Source: Ianthella basta
Taxonomy: Eukaryota; Porifera; Demospongiae; Verongiida; Ianthellidae
Reading direction: 5' to 3'
Length of the DNA: 64,000 bases
Assembly: GCA_964019415.1 (NCBI GenBank)
Contig: OZ025875.1
Span: 402,001 to 466,000 of the forward strand
A program made the position numbers and the translations under genes. The notes beneath the pieces are model-generated. The model did not search any database. It was not told the origin of the DNA and saw only the letters and a program-made list of their open reading frames with translations. Shown here in pieces: positions 35,200-48,500 of this stretch; position 1 is the stretch's first letter; each line of letters begins with the position of its first letter.

Positions 35200-37419
35200 T
35201 GCACAAGGAGGCAGGACCAAAGAAAATTAATGTATGGAGCTTCAATTCAGCACAGCAATTCTATAACATGTCTCCTAACTCACACGCAATGGGTTTACAT
35301 GCACCTTAGAACAATATTCAATTGCTGAGAGACATACCGGACAGCCGTTACCAAGGATACAGACCAAAGCTGTGTACTATCATATGTCACACATAGTCTC
35401 GCATGCCAGCCCCTATTATTGTGCAGTCACGCATAGAATTTTTCCACTATAACGGGAAATAAGGGCTGGCGCACAAGACTATGTCACACACTGCCTATAC
35501 TCTAGTTGGTAACGTCCATCAGCTCCTGGTAGCTCAGAGCAGTGCAGTCATTTCAGGGGTCCAGTTCGTATTGTCACCACACATTGGTCCAATACTGAAT
35601 TCAGAAATTGAAATTGGAGTGCTAACAACCTCTGGGACAAGAAGCCTTGAAAGGACTCCACACTCACTAGCCACTACTCTAATCTCTGCAGTGTGCAGTT
35701 CATCAGCAGTGAAGCAGTACAAGGAAGCTCTAAGAAGATGACTTCACTGCCATGGGCAGTAATGGACTGTAGCTGATTATGAGCTAACACACACACACAC
35801 ACACACTGCAGTCTTCTCAGTGACAGCTTATAACTCTCTTTGCCCTCACCCTTGTCACTGTGGTAACCACACACACACACCTTCCCCCTGCACATAGTCT
35901 ACACACATATTCTTCACTCTAACTGCTACTGATTGGTGTTGCTATAGCAACCTGTGATACATTACCTTACCATGGGAAGTGGGCAAAATCTTTAATGTGA
36001 TAGCCATGTAATACTTACAGAGCAACAATGCACCCGGCAGGATGACAGAGGGAGCAGCTGACACTTGACTGACTGAAAGAAAGGATGCTTTACCATGTAT
36101 GTAACATGAGATATCACGGCAATAAGCTGACACCTGAGAAGAGTGCTCCATCTATCAGGTTCAAATGCCCATTTCCAGTGTGTGGTGAAATGTGGCATTC
36201 CCTGTCAATGCCCACACTGAAGCTATCTATTATGAAGCAACATGAAAGTAATCTATATACCTTCATTGCCATTGATGCACACAGTAGTACTTTTGACAAG
36301 AGCAAGCAATTCACACACATTTCCTTTATACAGTGCAACCTGTCTAAGACGGTCACTGTGTATGGCAGTCACCTCTCTAAAACAGCCAGCCTCCCTGGCC
36401 CCAAATAGTGATAAAGCATTGCAGTCTACCCCCTGTAGGGTCAGCTAGAGCTGCCCACAGGTGGCTATCTTAGCCTTCACTGTAGTGTCATTCTTCTCTA
36501 AACACCACAACTCCTTTGCCCCTTAGCTAAAGTGCTTTATAATCACCTTCCACCAAAAGCAGACTCATGCTCACAATCAGGCATTCCCCCCCAAAGCTGG
36601 TACATGTCTATGTGAACAAGGTGAAGAATACACTAAAAAGTACCCTTGCCCTGTAGTGGCTGACACATGACATTCCATGCAGAAGGTCACTACACACATA
36701 CTTCAGATTTGCAATTTCGAATGAATGAAGCCATCCCCCTGGCCCTTACAACCACAAAGGGGGACTGGGGACGTTTCCCACTCTTGCCTCCAATGGAGAG
36801 AACAGGACCTGGAAATCATGCCTTCTATACTGCCAATGTCACTGATAGGGCTTCGATGTACAATGTGTTGACTTATGACTAGTCTAGGAAGTGCCATGAC
36901 AAGGAAGAAGGGCATGTAGAGTATTCCAAGAAGGTGACACAGCCATACAATGTCAGTAGAGGAGGCAGCTGCACGGCATGTCACCTTAGATTGAAGAATT
37001 CATAATCTTTCCTAAGGTGTTAAGGTGTGTCACGGATGAAGGAGGGTAGGGGGGTCTGTTACCACATGTGTGAAGGTACACATAGGTACTAGTTCTGAGT
37101 GCATGCGCCTGAATGGAGTGAGTGTACAGTGATGCACATCAGAAACCAACCAACCAATTTGATGGCAAACAGAGCAACTCAGCTGTAGGCCACGCCACAC
37201 ACACACACACACGTACCAACACCACTCGGCAATTCCTACAGGACAGCTAATCAAAAGAGAATGCTCAGCACTCCTCCGCACATTTGAAGGAGGGAGGGCA
37301 CTCAAACAATACCATCTTCAGCCAGACCTCCCCTTTAGGGCACCACAGTGGTTGTTTTGGCGAGCACCGGTTTACACAGCGAAGTGGTGGGGGTGTGGAC
37401 GTGAACGCGAGGAGACTCA
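35200..37419. other. Intron/5' region of the CAP-Gly gene
   Basis: Mostly unassigned. It contains short CA tracts (35,790 and 35,871), a MITE (36,331-36,482) and a fragment resembling MITE ends near 35,438 (CCACTATAACGGGAAAT). No gene is supported. Confidence 0.5.
36331..36482. mobile_element. 152-bp MITE, CAGTG...CACTG ends
   Basis: CAGTGCAACCTGTCTAAGAC at the left and the complement CAGTGAAGGCTAAGATAGCC at the right, flanked by TA. It belongs to the same family as the elements at 29,038, 53,535 and 61,935. Confidence 0.8.
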
Positions 37420-37850
37420 CCTCCTTGCCTACTCGACACACTGTCCACTAGTCTAGCTCGCGCAGTCCATCAGCACAGTGTCACTGATTCGAGCCTATCG
37501 CACACACACGCACCGTCACCGGGGTTACAAGATGGGGGGATGATTACGTAGGCCTGACAGGTGGTTACTATCAAAACTACATTGGCAGTTACTATGCTAT
37601 TGCATCACAATCGACAAGAGAGAGAGAGAGTCAGAACTGGCGCAGCTAAAAGTAACACTCCTTCTTACCTGTACTCACTGAAGGAGATGTAGAAGTGGCA
37701 GCTTGATGAGCGTCGTCTGCTGAACAAGCCTCTCGCAAGAGGAAGGGCGGCCAATCAATCTCCAACTCTACTTTGGCAGACTTGAGGAGGGAACCTCGAC
37801 TATGAACTGACCCTCTAAAGATGACCGAGTTCCTTTCCTTTCACACTGCA
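37420..37850 (-). other. Candidate non-coding 5' exon(s) of the CAP-Gly gene
   Basis: Two good minus-strand donors lie upstream of the coding exon: AGGAG/GTGAGTC at 37,420 and CTACAG-type/GTAAGAAGG at about 37,671. Either could start a 5'UTR exon spliced to the acceptor at 35,199. Transcription from here would be divergent from the WD40 gene. Confidence 0.35.
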
Positions 37851-37979
37851 ACCTGAGAAGTTACCGCCGCAGCAATGAACCAGGGCGCGTGGGGCGCGTG
37901 TTTTCGGTCGTTTGAAGAAAGGCGGGAAAGGACCTGCAGCCGGAAATGGGCGTGGCGATACTTCCGGTTGTACACCAAG

Positions 37980-39446
37980 ATGGGTGGGCAAGGGTCGAAG
38001 GATTTCAAAGCTAACTGCTCCAACGTGCTTATCGGACATGTGGACACAGTCACCTGCTGCGTTTTCTCCCCAAACGAGAAGCTCCTTGCAACCTGCTCTA
38101 CAGACCGGAGGGTGATTGTCTGGGACTTTAGGAAGAACAAAGCTGTGTATTTCTTGGAGCAGCATAAAGGTCCCGTTACGTCTTGCTGCTTCTCTTCCAA
38201 TTCACGCATCCTCATCTCTTCCGGCCTGGACAAGATGCTTGCAGTGTGGGACATGGAGAAGGGGGTGCTGATGCGCAAATACGGCGGACACGAGGACGGC
38301 ATTCTGTTCTGCGTGTATGCACCTGGGTCGGACTTCGTGTTTGCAACAGCTTGCCAAGTGAGCTTGCAGCAGGATGGTTGCATGCTCCAACGTTCAGTGC
38401 AAGTCTGTAAAGGGTGTGCATGTCTTGGGCATGTGTTTAATGTATTGGTCTCAGAAAGTACAGACTTGCCAGTGAGAGTAGAAGGGAGTACATCTATTTT
38501 ATTCAGTTGGCTTCCTGCAGCAGACCCCTTTACTCATACAAGGAACCACTGGCAACTAATGCTGCAACTTTAACACCTGCCCTGCCTTCTGGAAACAGCC
38601 CATGCCAATCACCATGTGATTCTGTTCACAACATGTCAATGGCTGCACCCACTTTCTGGGGTCCTTAGGATGTATATATATATGTCTTGTTTCAACATGG
38701 ATACAATCTGTGTTTCAAGTGGGGAGGGCTTTAGCCCAAGGGGTCTCTTCCAAGTTGGCACTTACAATTCTTAACAAAAGAGAACAACTATGTAGTAAAA
38801 CCATACTTGACTTATTCAAACATGTCGTGATATAGTTTCATGTATAACACGATGTGATGAAGTTAATGCTGTTGGTTGACTCCTTTTACTGTAGGACTCC
38901 ACTGCCATCCTCTGGGATGTGTCTGGCAGTAGCAAGGTCAAGCGTCAGATAATGCAGGGACACCACGGGCCGGTGAATCACATTGCGTTCTCTTCAGACA
39001 ATATCACTGTTGCAACTGCATCAGACGACCGTTCTGTTCGGTTGTGGAATCGTTCCACTGGAAAGCAGATTGCTAAGCTCTTTGAGCCTGGTGATGGCAA
39101 GATTTCCACCTGCCACTTCTCCCCTGATGGCGTTCTCATTGCTGCTCTAGTTGACCACGCGAAGGTGCGAGTTTGGAACTCAGCATTACAGTGTACCCAC
39201 ACAATTATCGAAGGAGGTCACTCACTGCCCATTAAGTGGTGCATTTTCTCTGTGGATGCTCAGTATATCATCACAGCCTCAGATGATGCCTCATACATTA
39301 TCTGGGACTACAGTAAGGAAGAACCTGTAAGCATCTATCATGCCAAAGCAGCCCACTCCTCTGGAATCAAGTACATTGAGTTTTCTCCATCTGGAAAGTT
39401 CCTGGCCACTGCTGGTTTTGACAAGACCGCTCATGTGTGGAGGTAA
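37980..39446 (+). CDS. Seven-blade WD40 repeat protein
   Basis: Two coding exons (37980-38357 and 38895-39446) give 309 residues, about the size of a single beta-propeller. Seven WD repeats can be counted, with blade ends VIVWD, LAVWD, AILWD, VRLWN, VRVWN, YIIWD and AHVWR. The protein is all propeller, so it is probably a scaffold or adaptor. The intron (CAA/GTGAGC to TGTAG/GAC) splits the third repeat. I chose the ATG at 37980, which sits in AAGATGG context. An in-frame ATG at 37875 would add 35 residues rich in Arg and looks like leader sequence. The gene is head-to-head with the CAP-Gly gene and tail-to-tail with LIAS (148 bp between stops). It is WDR-like but I cannot name the orthologue. 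Confidence 0.88.
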
Positions 39447-39531
39447 CTCAGCGTACCCATCTCCCATCATTACATGCAAACATTGATAATCACATTTTGT
39501 AAATTTTACTATTGTGTTGTTGTTGTTGTTG

Positions 39532-39537
39532 TTTATT
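39532..39537 (-). terminator. Polyadenylation signal AATAAA of LIAS
   Basis: TTTATT on the plus strand, 58 nt past the LIAS stop codon and 86 nt past the stop of the convergent WD40 gene. The two 3'UTRs therefore probably overlap. Confidence 0.55.
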
Positions 39538-39594
39538 GTACGTATAAGAAATGAATCAAATTCTTATAATTATGGAGTAAAGAAATAGTACAGG

Positions 39595-42500
39595 TTAAGA
39601 CACTGCTGCTGTCTCCTTTTGGCGCACTTTGAGTACATTCTTCAAGAAAAATTCACCTGTTGAGGGAGATTGTAACAGCAGTCAGCCATTTTGAGGCAGA
39701 TGCACGATATATTCTTGCACAGAAATTCCTACACCATGTGTCTTCCATATACGTCCATCTACTGTCCTGTGCACTGTGACTGACCTGCCTTGTACGAGGA
39801 CCGGACCAGAGGGCCGCTGGCAGTGTAGAGGAACCCAAGCTTCTGCCCCATGTCCTCCCAGTACTGGAACTTCTCGGGAGGAATGTACTCCTTTACCTAC
39901 GGCAGTGTGGTGTATACACAGAGATATGAGGGGAGGAGGGGGGGGGGGTACATAAACACCATTATGTATGTGATGACAAAATGGCCACCTGTCCGCACTC
40001 GCTGACCTTCAGGTGGTATTTGGTTGGTTGCATGTACTGTCCCAGTGTGACACAGTCCACCCCCGCATCACGGAGATCTGAGGTGAAATTGACAAACATT
40101 CTATATACAAACATAGCAGATGTAGCGTTTTAAGGTAGAACTCAGCATAGCAATTAATCATGCAACAGTCACTGAGTTATCAGTATAAATGGGCATACTT
40201 AGTATTAGTTAGTATACATTATGCATGACAGCATAACTGCTATAAAAGTGCATGCAAGTGAGCTTAGGTCTGTCCATGTGGAGAAATGCAGAAGGAATAC
40301 TTGCATCTCTATGCACTACCCCTCCTCCTCTGCCCCGCCCACCTATCATTGTCTGTAGCACTTGTGTGTCCGTCTCTCCCACCCCCAGCATGATGGAGCT
40401 CTTTGTGATGAGGCGAGGAACAGTCCTCTTGGCGTGACGTAACACATTGAGACTCTGCTCATACTTGGCCCGAGGGTCCCTCACCAACCTGGGGGGGGGG
40501 AGGGAGGAGGCAGTGAACAGTGAATGAGAAGGGAAAAGTGAATTTGCTCACCCTGTTACTATGGATCTACAGAGTGCAGGGAAGTAGGCCCTCTCTTCCA
40601 TCATCACTCCTCCCTTCCCCTCTCTCTCCTCCACTCCTGTCCCACTCCCTCCCATCATCACTCCTCCCTTCCCCTCCCTCTCTTCCACTCCTGTCCCACT
40701 CCCTCCCATCTTCACTCGTCCCCTCTCCTCACCAGTGTAGTTCCTTTACAGTTTCAATGTTGTGTGCGTACACATCCAATCCAGACCGTGCCACTCGTGC
40801 CACGTGCTCCATTTCCCCTCCAAAGTCAGGTGTGAGGCACTCAATAAAGATGTCTGGTTTCCTTTGCTTCAGCTCCCGAACTGTGGAGGCAAAGTGTTCT
40901 GACCCACCATCAGGTAGGTCTGCAAGGGGATGGCAAGGGAAGATGGGAGGGAGAGGCAGTATAAACGCAAACTGAGTAGGGATGCAATGCTGTACACACC
41001 ATTGTGGCATTACAGTAGTGTCTGATATTACTTACACTTACTCGTCAAACTCTCACCCCCTCCTTACACTTTCCCCTTGCTCCCCTCACTCCTCCCTTCA
41101 CCATCCCCTCCTCTCACTCCTCCCCTCACCATCCCCTCCCCTCCCCTCATTCCTCCCCTCACCATCCCCTCCCCTCCCCTCACTCCTCCCCTTGCTCCTC
41201 CCCTCCCTTCACTCCTCCCCTCACCATCACGGTCCACCGATGTGAGTACCACGTAGTCCAGACCCCACTCTGCTATAGCTCTAGCGGTGTTGACTGGCTC
41301 CAAAGGGTCTGGCGGAGGAGGACGGCGAGCTGTCTTTACAGAACAGAACCGGCAACCTCGTGTGCACTGGTCACCAAGGAGCTGCAAGCCAAAGATGAGG
41401 CAAGATGAGGCGAGATGAGGCAAGATGAAGCAAAATGAGGCAAGATGAAGCAAGATGAGGCGAGAGGAGGCAAGATGAGGCAAAATGAGGCAAGATTAAG
41501 CAAGATGAGGCTAGATGAGGCAAAACGAGGCAAGATGAAGCAAGATGAGGCTAGATGAGGCAAAATGAGGTAAGATGAGGAAAGATGAAGCAATACGAGG
41601 GAAGATGAGGCAAATTGAGGCAACATGAGGCAAGATGAGGCCAAATAAGGCAAGATGAGGTAAGATGAGGAAAGGTGAAGCAAGATGAGGCAAGATGAGG
41701 CAAGACGAGGCAAGATAAGGCAAGATGAGGGAAGATGAAGGAAGACGAGGCAAGATCAGGCAAGATGAGTCAAGATGAGGCAAGATGAGGCGAGATGAGG
41801 TAAGATGAAGCAAAATGAGGCAAGATGAGGCAAAATGAAGCAAGACGAGAAAAGATGAGGCAAGACGAGGCAAGATGAGGCAAGACGAGGCAAGATGAGG
41901 AAAGATGAGGCGAGATGAGGCAAGATGAAGCAAAATGAGGCAAGATGAAGCGAGATGAGGCAAGATGAGGCGAGATGAGGCGAGATGAGGCAAAATGAGG
42001 CAAGATGAAGCAAAATGAGGCAAGATGAGGCAAGATGAGGCAAGATGAGGCAAAATGTGGCAAGATGAGGCAAGATGAGGAAAGATGAGGTAAGATGAAG
42101 CAAGATGAGGTGAGATGAGGCAAAATCAGGCAATATGAAGCAAGATGGGGAAAGATGAGGTAAGATGAGGAAAGATGAGGAAAGATGAAGCAAGACGAGG
42201 CAAGATGAGGCAAGATGAGGCAAGATGAGTCAAGATTAAGGAAGATGAGGCGAGATGAGACAAAATGAGGCAAGATGAAGCAAGATGAGGCGATATGAGG
42301 CAAAATGAGGCCAGATGAGGTAAGATGAGGAGAGATGAAGCAAGACGAGGCAAGATGAGGCAAGACGAGGCGAGATGAGGCAAGATGAGGCAAGATGAGG
42401 CAAGATTAAGCAAGACGAGGCAAGATGAGGCGAGACGAGGCAAAATGAAGAAAAATGAGGCAAGATGAAGCAAGATGAGGCAAGATGAGGCGAGATGAGG

Positions 42501-45500
42501 CAAGATGAGGTAAGATGAGGCAAGATGAGGGAAGATGAGAAAAGATGAGGTAAGATGAGGCAAAATGAGGCAAGATGAAGCAAGATGAGGCAAGATCAGG
42601 CTAAATGAGGCAAGATGAAAAAAGACGAGGCAAGATGAGGCAAGATGAGGAAAGATGAGGCAAGATGAGGAAAGATGAGGAAAGATGAGACAAGATGAGG
42701 CAAGATGAGGAAAGATGAGACAAGATTAGGCAAGACGAGGCAAGATGAGGCGAGATGAGGCAAGATGAAGCAAAATGAGGCAAGATGAAGCAAGATGAGG
42801 CAAGATGAGGCGAGATGAGGCGAGATGAGGCGAGATAAGGCAAGATGAGGAAAGATGAGGAAAGATGAGGCAAGATGAGGCAAGATGAGGCAAAATGGGG
42901 CAAGATGAGGAAAGATGAGGAAAGATGAGGCAAAATGAGGCAAGATGAACCAAGACGAGGCAAGATGAGGCAAGACGAAGCAAGATGAGGGAAGATGAGG
43001 GAAGATGAGGCAAAATGAGGCAAGATAAGGTAAGATGAGGAAAGATGAGACAAGATGAGGCAAGATCAGGCAAGATGAGGAAAGATGAAAAAAGACGAGG
43101 CAAGATGAGGCAAGATGAGGCAAGATGAGGAAAGATGAGGAAAGATGAGACAAGATGAGGCAAGATGAGGTAAGATGAGGAAAGATGAGGTAAGATGAGG
43201 CAAGATGAGGCAAGATGAGGCGAGATGAGGCAAGATGAGGCGAGATGAGGCAAGATGAGGAAAGAAGAAGCAAGGTGAAGCAAGATAAGGCGAGATGAGG
43301 CAAAATGAGGCAAGATGAAGGAAGATGAGGCAAGATGAGGTAAGATGAAAAAGGATGAGGCGAGATGAGGAAAAATGAGGCAAGATTAGGCAAGATGAGG
43401 TAAGATGAGGAAAGATGAACAGAGACGAGGCAAGATGAGGCAAGACGAGGCAAGATGAGGAAAGATGAGGGAAGATGAGGCAAGATGAGGAAAGATGAGG
43501 TAAGATGAGTCAAGATGAGGCAAGATGAGGCAAGATGAGGAAAGGTGAGGCGAGATGAGGCAAGATGAGGAAAGAAGAAGCAAGGTGAAGCAAGATGAGG
43601 CGAGATGAGGCAAAATGAGGCAAGATGAAGCAAGATGAGGCAAGATGAGGTAAGGTGAGGAAAGATGAGGCGAGATGAGGCAAAATGAGGCAAGATGAGG
43701 CAAGACGAAGCAAGATGAGGCGAGATGAGGTAAGATGAGGCAAGATGAGGCAAGATGAGGAAAGATGAAGCAAGACGAGGCAAGATGAGACAAGATGAGA
43801 TAAGATGAGACAAGATGATGCAAGATGAGGTAAGATGAGGCAAGATGAAGCAAGACGAGGCAAGATGAGGCCAGATGAGGGAAGATAAGGCAAGATGAGG
43901 CAAGATGAGGTAAGATGAGGCAAGATATAGCGAGATGAGGCAAGATGAGGTAAGATGAGGCAAGATGAGGCAAGATGAGGAAAGATGAGGCAAGATGAGG
44001 TAAGATGAGGCAAGATGAGGCAAGATATAGCGAGATGAGGGAAGATGAGGTAAGATGAGGCAAGATGAGGCAAGATGAGGCAAGATGAAGCAAGATGAGG
44101 CAAGATGAAGCAAGATGAGGCAAGACGAGGCAAGATGAGGCAAGATGAGGCAAAATGAGGCAAGATTAGGGAAGATGAGGTAAGATGAGGAAAGATGAAG
44201 CAAGACGAGGCAAGATGAGACAAGATGAGACAAGATGAGACAAGATGATGCAAGATGAGGTAAGATGAGGAAAGATGAAGCAAGACGAGGCAAGATGAGG
44301 CCAGACGAGGGAAGATAAGGCAAGATGAGGCAAGATGAGGCAAGATATAGCGAGATGAGGCGAGATGAGGTAAGATAAGGCAAGATGAGGCAAGATGAGG
44401 AAAGATGAGGCAAGATGAGGTAAGATGAGGCAAGATGAGGCAAGATATAGCGAGATGAGGCGAGATGAGGTAAGATGAGGCAAGATGAGGCAAGATGAAG
44501 CAAGATGAGGCAAGACGAGGCAAGATGAGGCAAGATGAGGCAAGATGAGGCAAAATGAGGCAAGATTAGGGAAGATGAGGTAAGATGAGGAAAGATGAAG
44601 CAAGACGAGGCAAGATGAGGCAAGATGAGGCAAGATGAGGTAAGATATAGCGAGATGAGGCGAGATGAGAAAAGATGAGGCAAGATGAGGCAAGATATAG
44701 CGAGATGAGGCGAGATGAGGTAAGATGAGGCAAGATGAGGGAAGACGAGGCAAGATGAAGCAAGATGAGGCAAGATGAGGCAAGATGAGGCAAGATGAGG
44801 CAAAATGAGGCAAGATTAGGCAAGATGAGGCAAGATGAGGCAAGATATAGCGAGATGAGGCGAGATGAGGTAAGATGAGGCAAGATGAGGCAAGGTGAGG
44901 CAAGATGAGGCAAGATGAGGTAAGATGAGGTACGATGAGGAAAGATGAAGCAAGACGAGGCAAGATGAGGCAAGATGAGACAAGATGAGGCAAGATGAGG
45001 TAAGATGAGGCAAGACGAGACAAGATGAGGTAAGATGAGGCAAGACGAGGCAGGATGAGGAAAGATGAGGCAAGATAAGACAAGATGAAGCAAGACGAGG
45101 CAAGAAGAGGCAAGACGAGGCAAGATGAGGAAAGATGAGGCAAGATGAGGAAAGATATAGCGAGATGAGGCGAGATGAGGTAAGATGAGGCAAGATGAGG
45201 CAAGATGAGGTAAGATGAGGTAAGATGAGGAAAGATGAAGCAAGACGAGGCAAGATGAGGCAAGATGAGGCAAGATATAGCGAGATGAGGCGAGATGAGG
45301 TAAGATGAGGCAAGATGAGACAAGATGAGGCAAGATGAGGTAAGATGAGGAAAGATGAAGCAAGACGAGGCAAGATGAGGCAAGACGAGGCAAGATAAGG
45401 CAAGATGAGGCAAGATGAGGCAAGATGTGGCAAGATATAGCAAGATGAGGTGAGATGAGGTAAGATGAGGCAAGATGAGGCAAGATTAGGAAAGATGAGG

Positions 45501-48500
45501 CAAGATGAGGTAAGATATAGCGAGATGAGACGAGATGAGGTAAGATGAGGCAAGATGAGGCAAGATATAGCGAGATGAGGCGAGATGAGGTAAGATGAGG
45601 TAAGATGAGGCAAGATGAGGCAAGATGAGGTAAGATGAGGTAAGATGAGGAAAGATGAAGCAAGACGAGGCAAGATGAGGCAAGATGAGACAAGATGAGG
45701 CAAGATGAGGTAAGATGAGGAAAGATGAAGCAAGACGAGGCAAGATGAGGCAAGACGAGGCAAGATGAAGCAAGATGAGGCAAGATGAGGCAAGATGAGG
45801 CAAAATGAGGCAAGATTAGGCAGAATGAGGCAAGATGAGGCAAGATATAGTGAGATGAGGCGAGATGAGGCAAGATGAGGCAAGATGAGGCAAGATGAAG
45901 TAAGATGAGGAAAGATGAAGCAAGACGAGGTAAGATGAGGCAAGATGAGACAAGATGAGGCAAGATGAGGTAAGATGAGGCAAGACGAGGCAAGATGAGG
46001 AAAGATGAGGCAAGATGAAGCAAGATATAGCGAGATGAGGCGAGATGAGGTAAGATGAGGCAAGATGAGACAAGATGAGGAAAGATGAGGCAAGATGAGG
46101 CAAGATGAGAAAAGATGAGGCAAGATGAGGTAAGATGAGGCAAGATGAGGTAAGATGAGGCAAGACGAGGCAAGATGAGGCAAGATGAGGCAAGATGAGA
46201 CAAGATGAAGCAAGACGAGGCAAGATGAGGAAAGATAAGGCAAGATGAGGCAAGATATAGCGAGATGAGGCGAGATGAGGTAAGATGAGGCAAGATGAGG
46301 CAAGATGAGGTAAGATGAGGTAAGATGAGGTAAGATGAGGAAAGATGAAGCAAGACGAGGGAAGATGAGGCAAGATGAGACAAGATGAGGTAAGATGAGA
46401 CAAGATGAGGAAAGATGAAGCAAGACGAGGCAAGATGAGGCAAGACGAGGCAAGATAAGGCAAGATGAGGCAAGATGAGGCAAGATGAGGCAAGATATAG
46501 CGAGATGAGTCGAGATGAGGTAAGATGAGGCAAGATGAGGCAAGATGAGGAAAAATGAGGCAAGATGAAGTAAGATATAGCGAGATGAGGCGAGATGAGG
46601 TAAGATGAGGCAAGATGAGGCAAGATATAGCGAGATGAGGCAAGATGAGGCAAAATGAGAAAAGATGAACCAAGACGAGGCAAGATGAGGCAAGACGAGG
46701 CAAGATGAGGGAAGATGAGGGAAGATGAAGCAAGATGAGGCAAAATGAGGCAAGATAAGGTAAGATGAGGAAAGATGAAGCAAGACGAGGCAAGATGAGG
46801 AAAGATAAGGCAAGATGAGGCAAGATATAGCGAGATGAGGCGAGATGAGGTAAGATGAGGCAAGATGAGGCAAGATGAGGTAAGATGAGGTAAGATGAGG
46901 TAAGATGAGGAAAGATGAAGCAAGACGAGGCAAGATGAGGCAAGATGAGACAAGATGAGGTAAGATGAGACAAGATGAGGAAAGATGAAGCAAGACGAGG
47001 CAAGATGAGGCAAGACGAGGCAAGATAAGGCAAGATGAGGCAAGATGAGGCAAGATGTGGCAAGATATAGCGAGATGAGTCGAGATGAGGTAAGATGAGG
47101 CAAGATGAGGCAAGATGAGGAAAAATGAGGCAAGATGAAGTAAGATATAGCGAGATGAGGCGAGATGAGGTAAGATGAGGCAAGATGAGGCAAGATGAAG
47201 TAAGATGAGGAAAGATGAAGCAAGACGAGGTAAGATGAGGCAAAATGAGAAAAGATGAACCAAGACGAGGCAAGATGAGGCAAGACGAGGCAAGATGAGG
47301 GAAGATGAGGGAAGATGAAGCAAGATGAGGCCAAATGAGGCAAGATAAGGTAAGATGAGGAAAGATGAAGCAAGACGAGGCAAGATGAGGAAAGATGAGG
47401 TAAGATGAGTCAAGATGAGGCAAGATGAGGCAAGATGAGGAAAGGTGAGGCGAGATGAGGCAAGATGAGGAAAGAAGAAGCAAGGTGAAGCAAGATGAGG
47501 CAAAATGAGGCAAGATGAAGCAAGATGAGGAAAGATGAGGTAAGATGAGGAAAGATGAGGCGAGATGAGGCAAAATGAGGCAAGATGAGGCAAGATGAAG
47601 CAAGATGAGGCGAGATTAGGTAAGATGAGGCAAGATGAGGCAAGATGAGGCAAGATTAGGTAAGATGAGGTAAGATGAGGAAAGATGAAGCAAGACGAGG
47701 CAAGATGAGGCTAGATGAGACAAGATGATGCAAGATGAGGAAAGATGAAGCAAGACGAGGCAAGATGAGGCAAGACGAGGCAAGATAAGGCAAGATGAGG
47801 CAAGATGAGGCAAGATGAGGCAAGATGAGGAAAGATGAGGCAAGATGAGGTAAGATGAGGCAAGATGAGGCAAGATATAGCGAGATGAGGCGAGATGAGG
47901 TAAGATGAGGCAAGATGAGGCAAGATGAGGCAAGATGAAGCATGATGAGGCAAGACGAGGCAAGATGAGGCAAGATGAGGAAAGATGAGGCAAAATGAGG
48001 CAAGATTTAGGGAAGATGAGGTAAGATGAGGAAAGATGAGGCAAAATGAGGCAAGATGAGGCAAGATGAGGCAAGATATAGCGAGATGAGGCGAGATGAG
48101 GTAAGATGAGGCAAGATGAGGCAAGATATAGCGAGATGAGGCGAGATGAGGTAAGATGAGGCAAGATGAGGGAAGACGAGGCAAGATGAAGCAAGATGAG
48201 GCAAGATGAGGCAAGATGAGGCAAAATGAGGCAAGATGAGGCAAAATGAGGCAAGATGAGGCAAGATGAGGCAAGATGAGGCAAGATATAGCGAGATGAG
48301 GCGAGATGAGGTAAGATGAGGCAAGATGAGGTAAGATATAGCGAGATGAGGCGAGATGAGGCGAGATGAGGCAAGATGAGGCAAGATTAGGCAAGATGAA
48401 GCAAGATGAGGTAAGATGAGGTAAGATGATTCAAGATGAGGCAAGATGAGGCAAGATGAGGCAAGATGAGGCAAGATGAGGTAAGATGAGGAAAGATGAG

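Noticed and set aside
37875..37979. Longer N-terminus for the WD40 protein
   Set aside because: The extra Arg-rich segment has no propeller features and the downstream ATG has the better context. Not excluded, but less likely.
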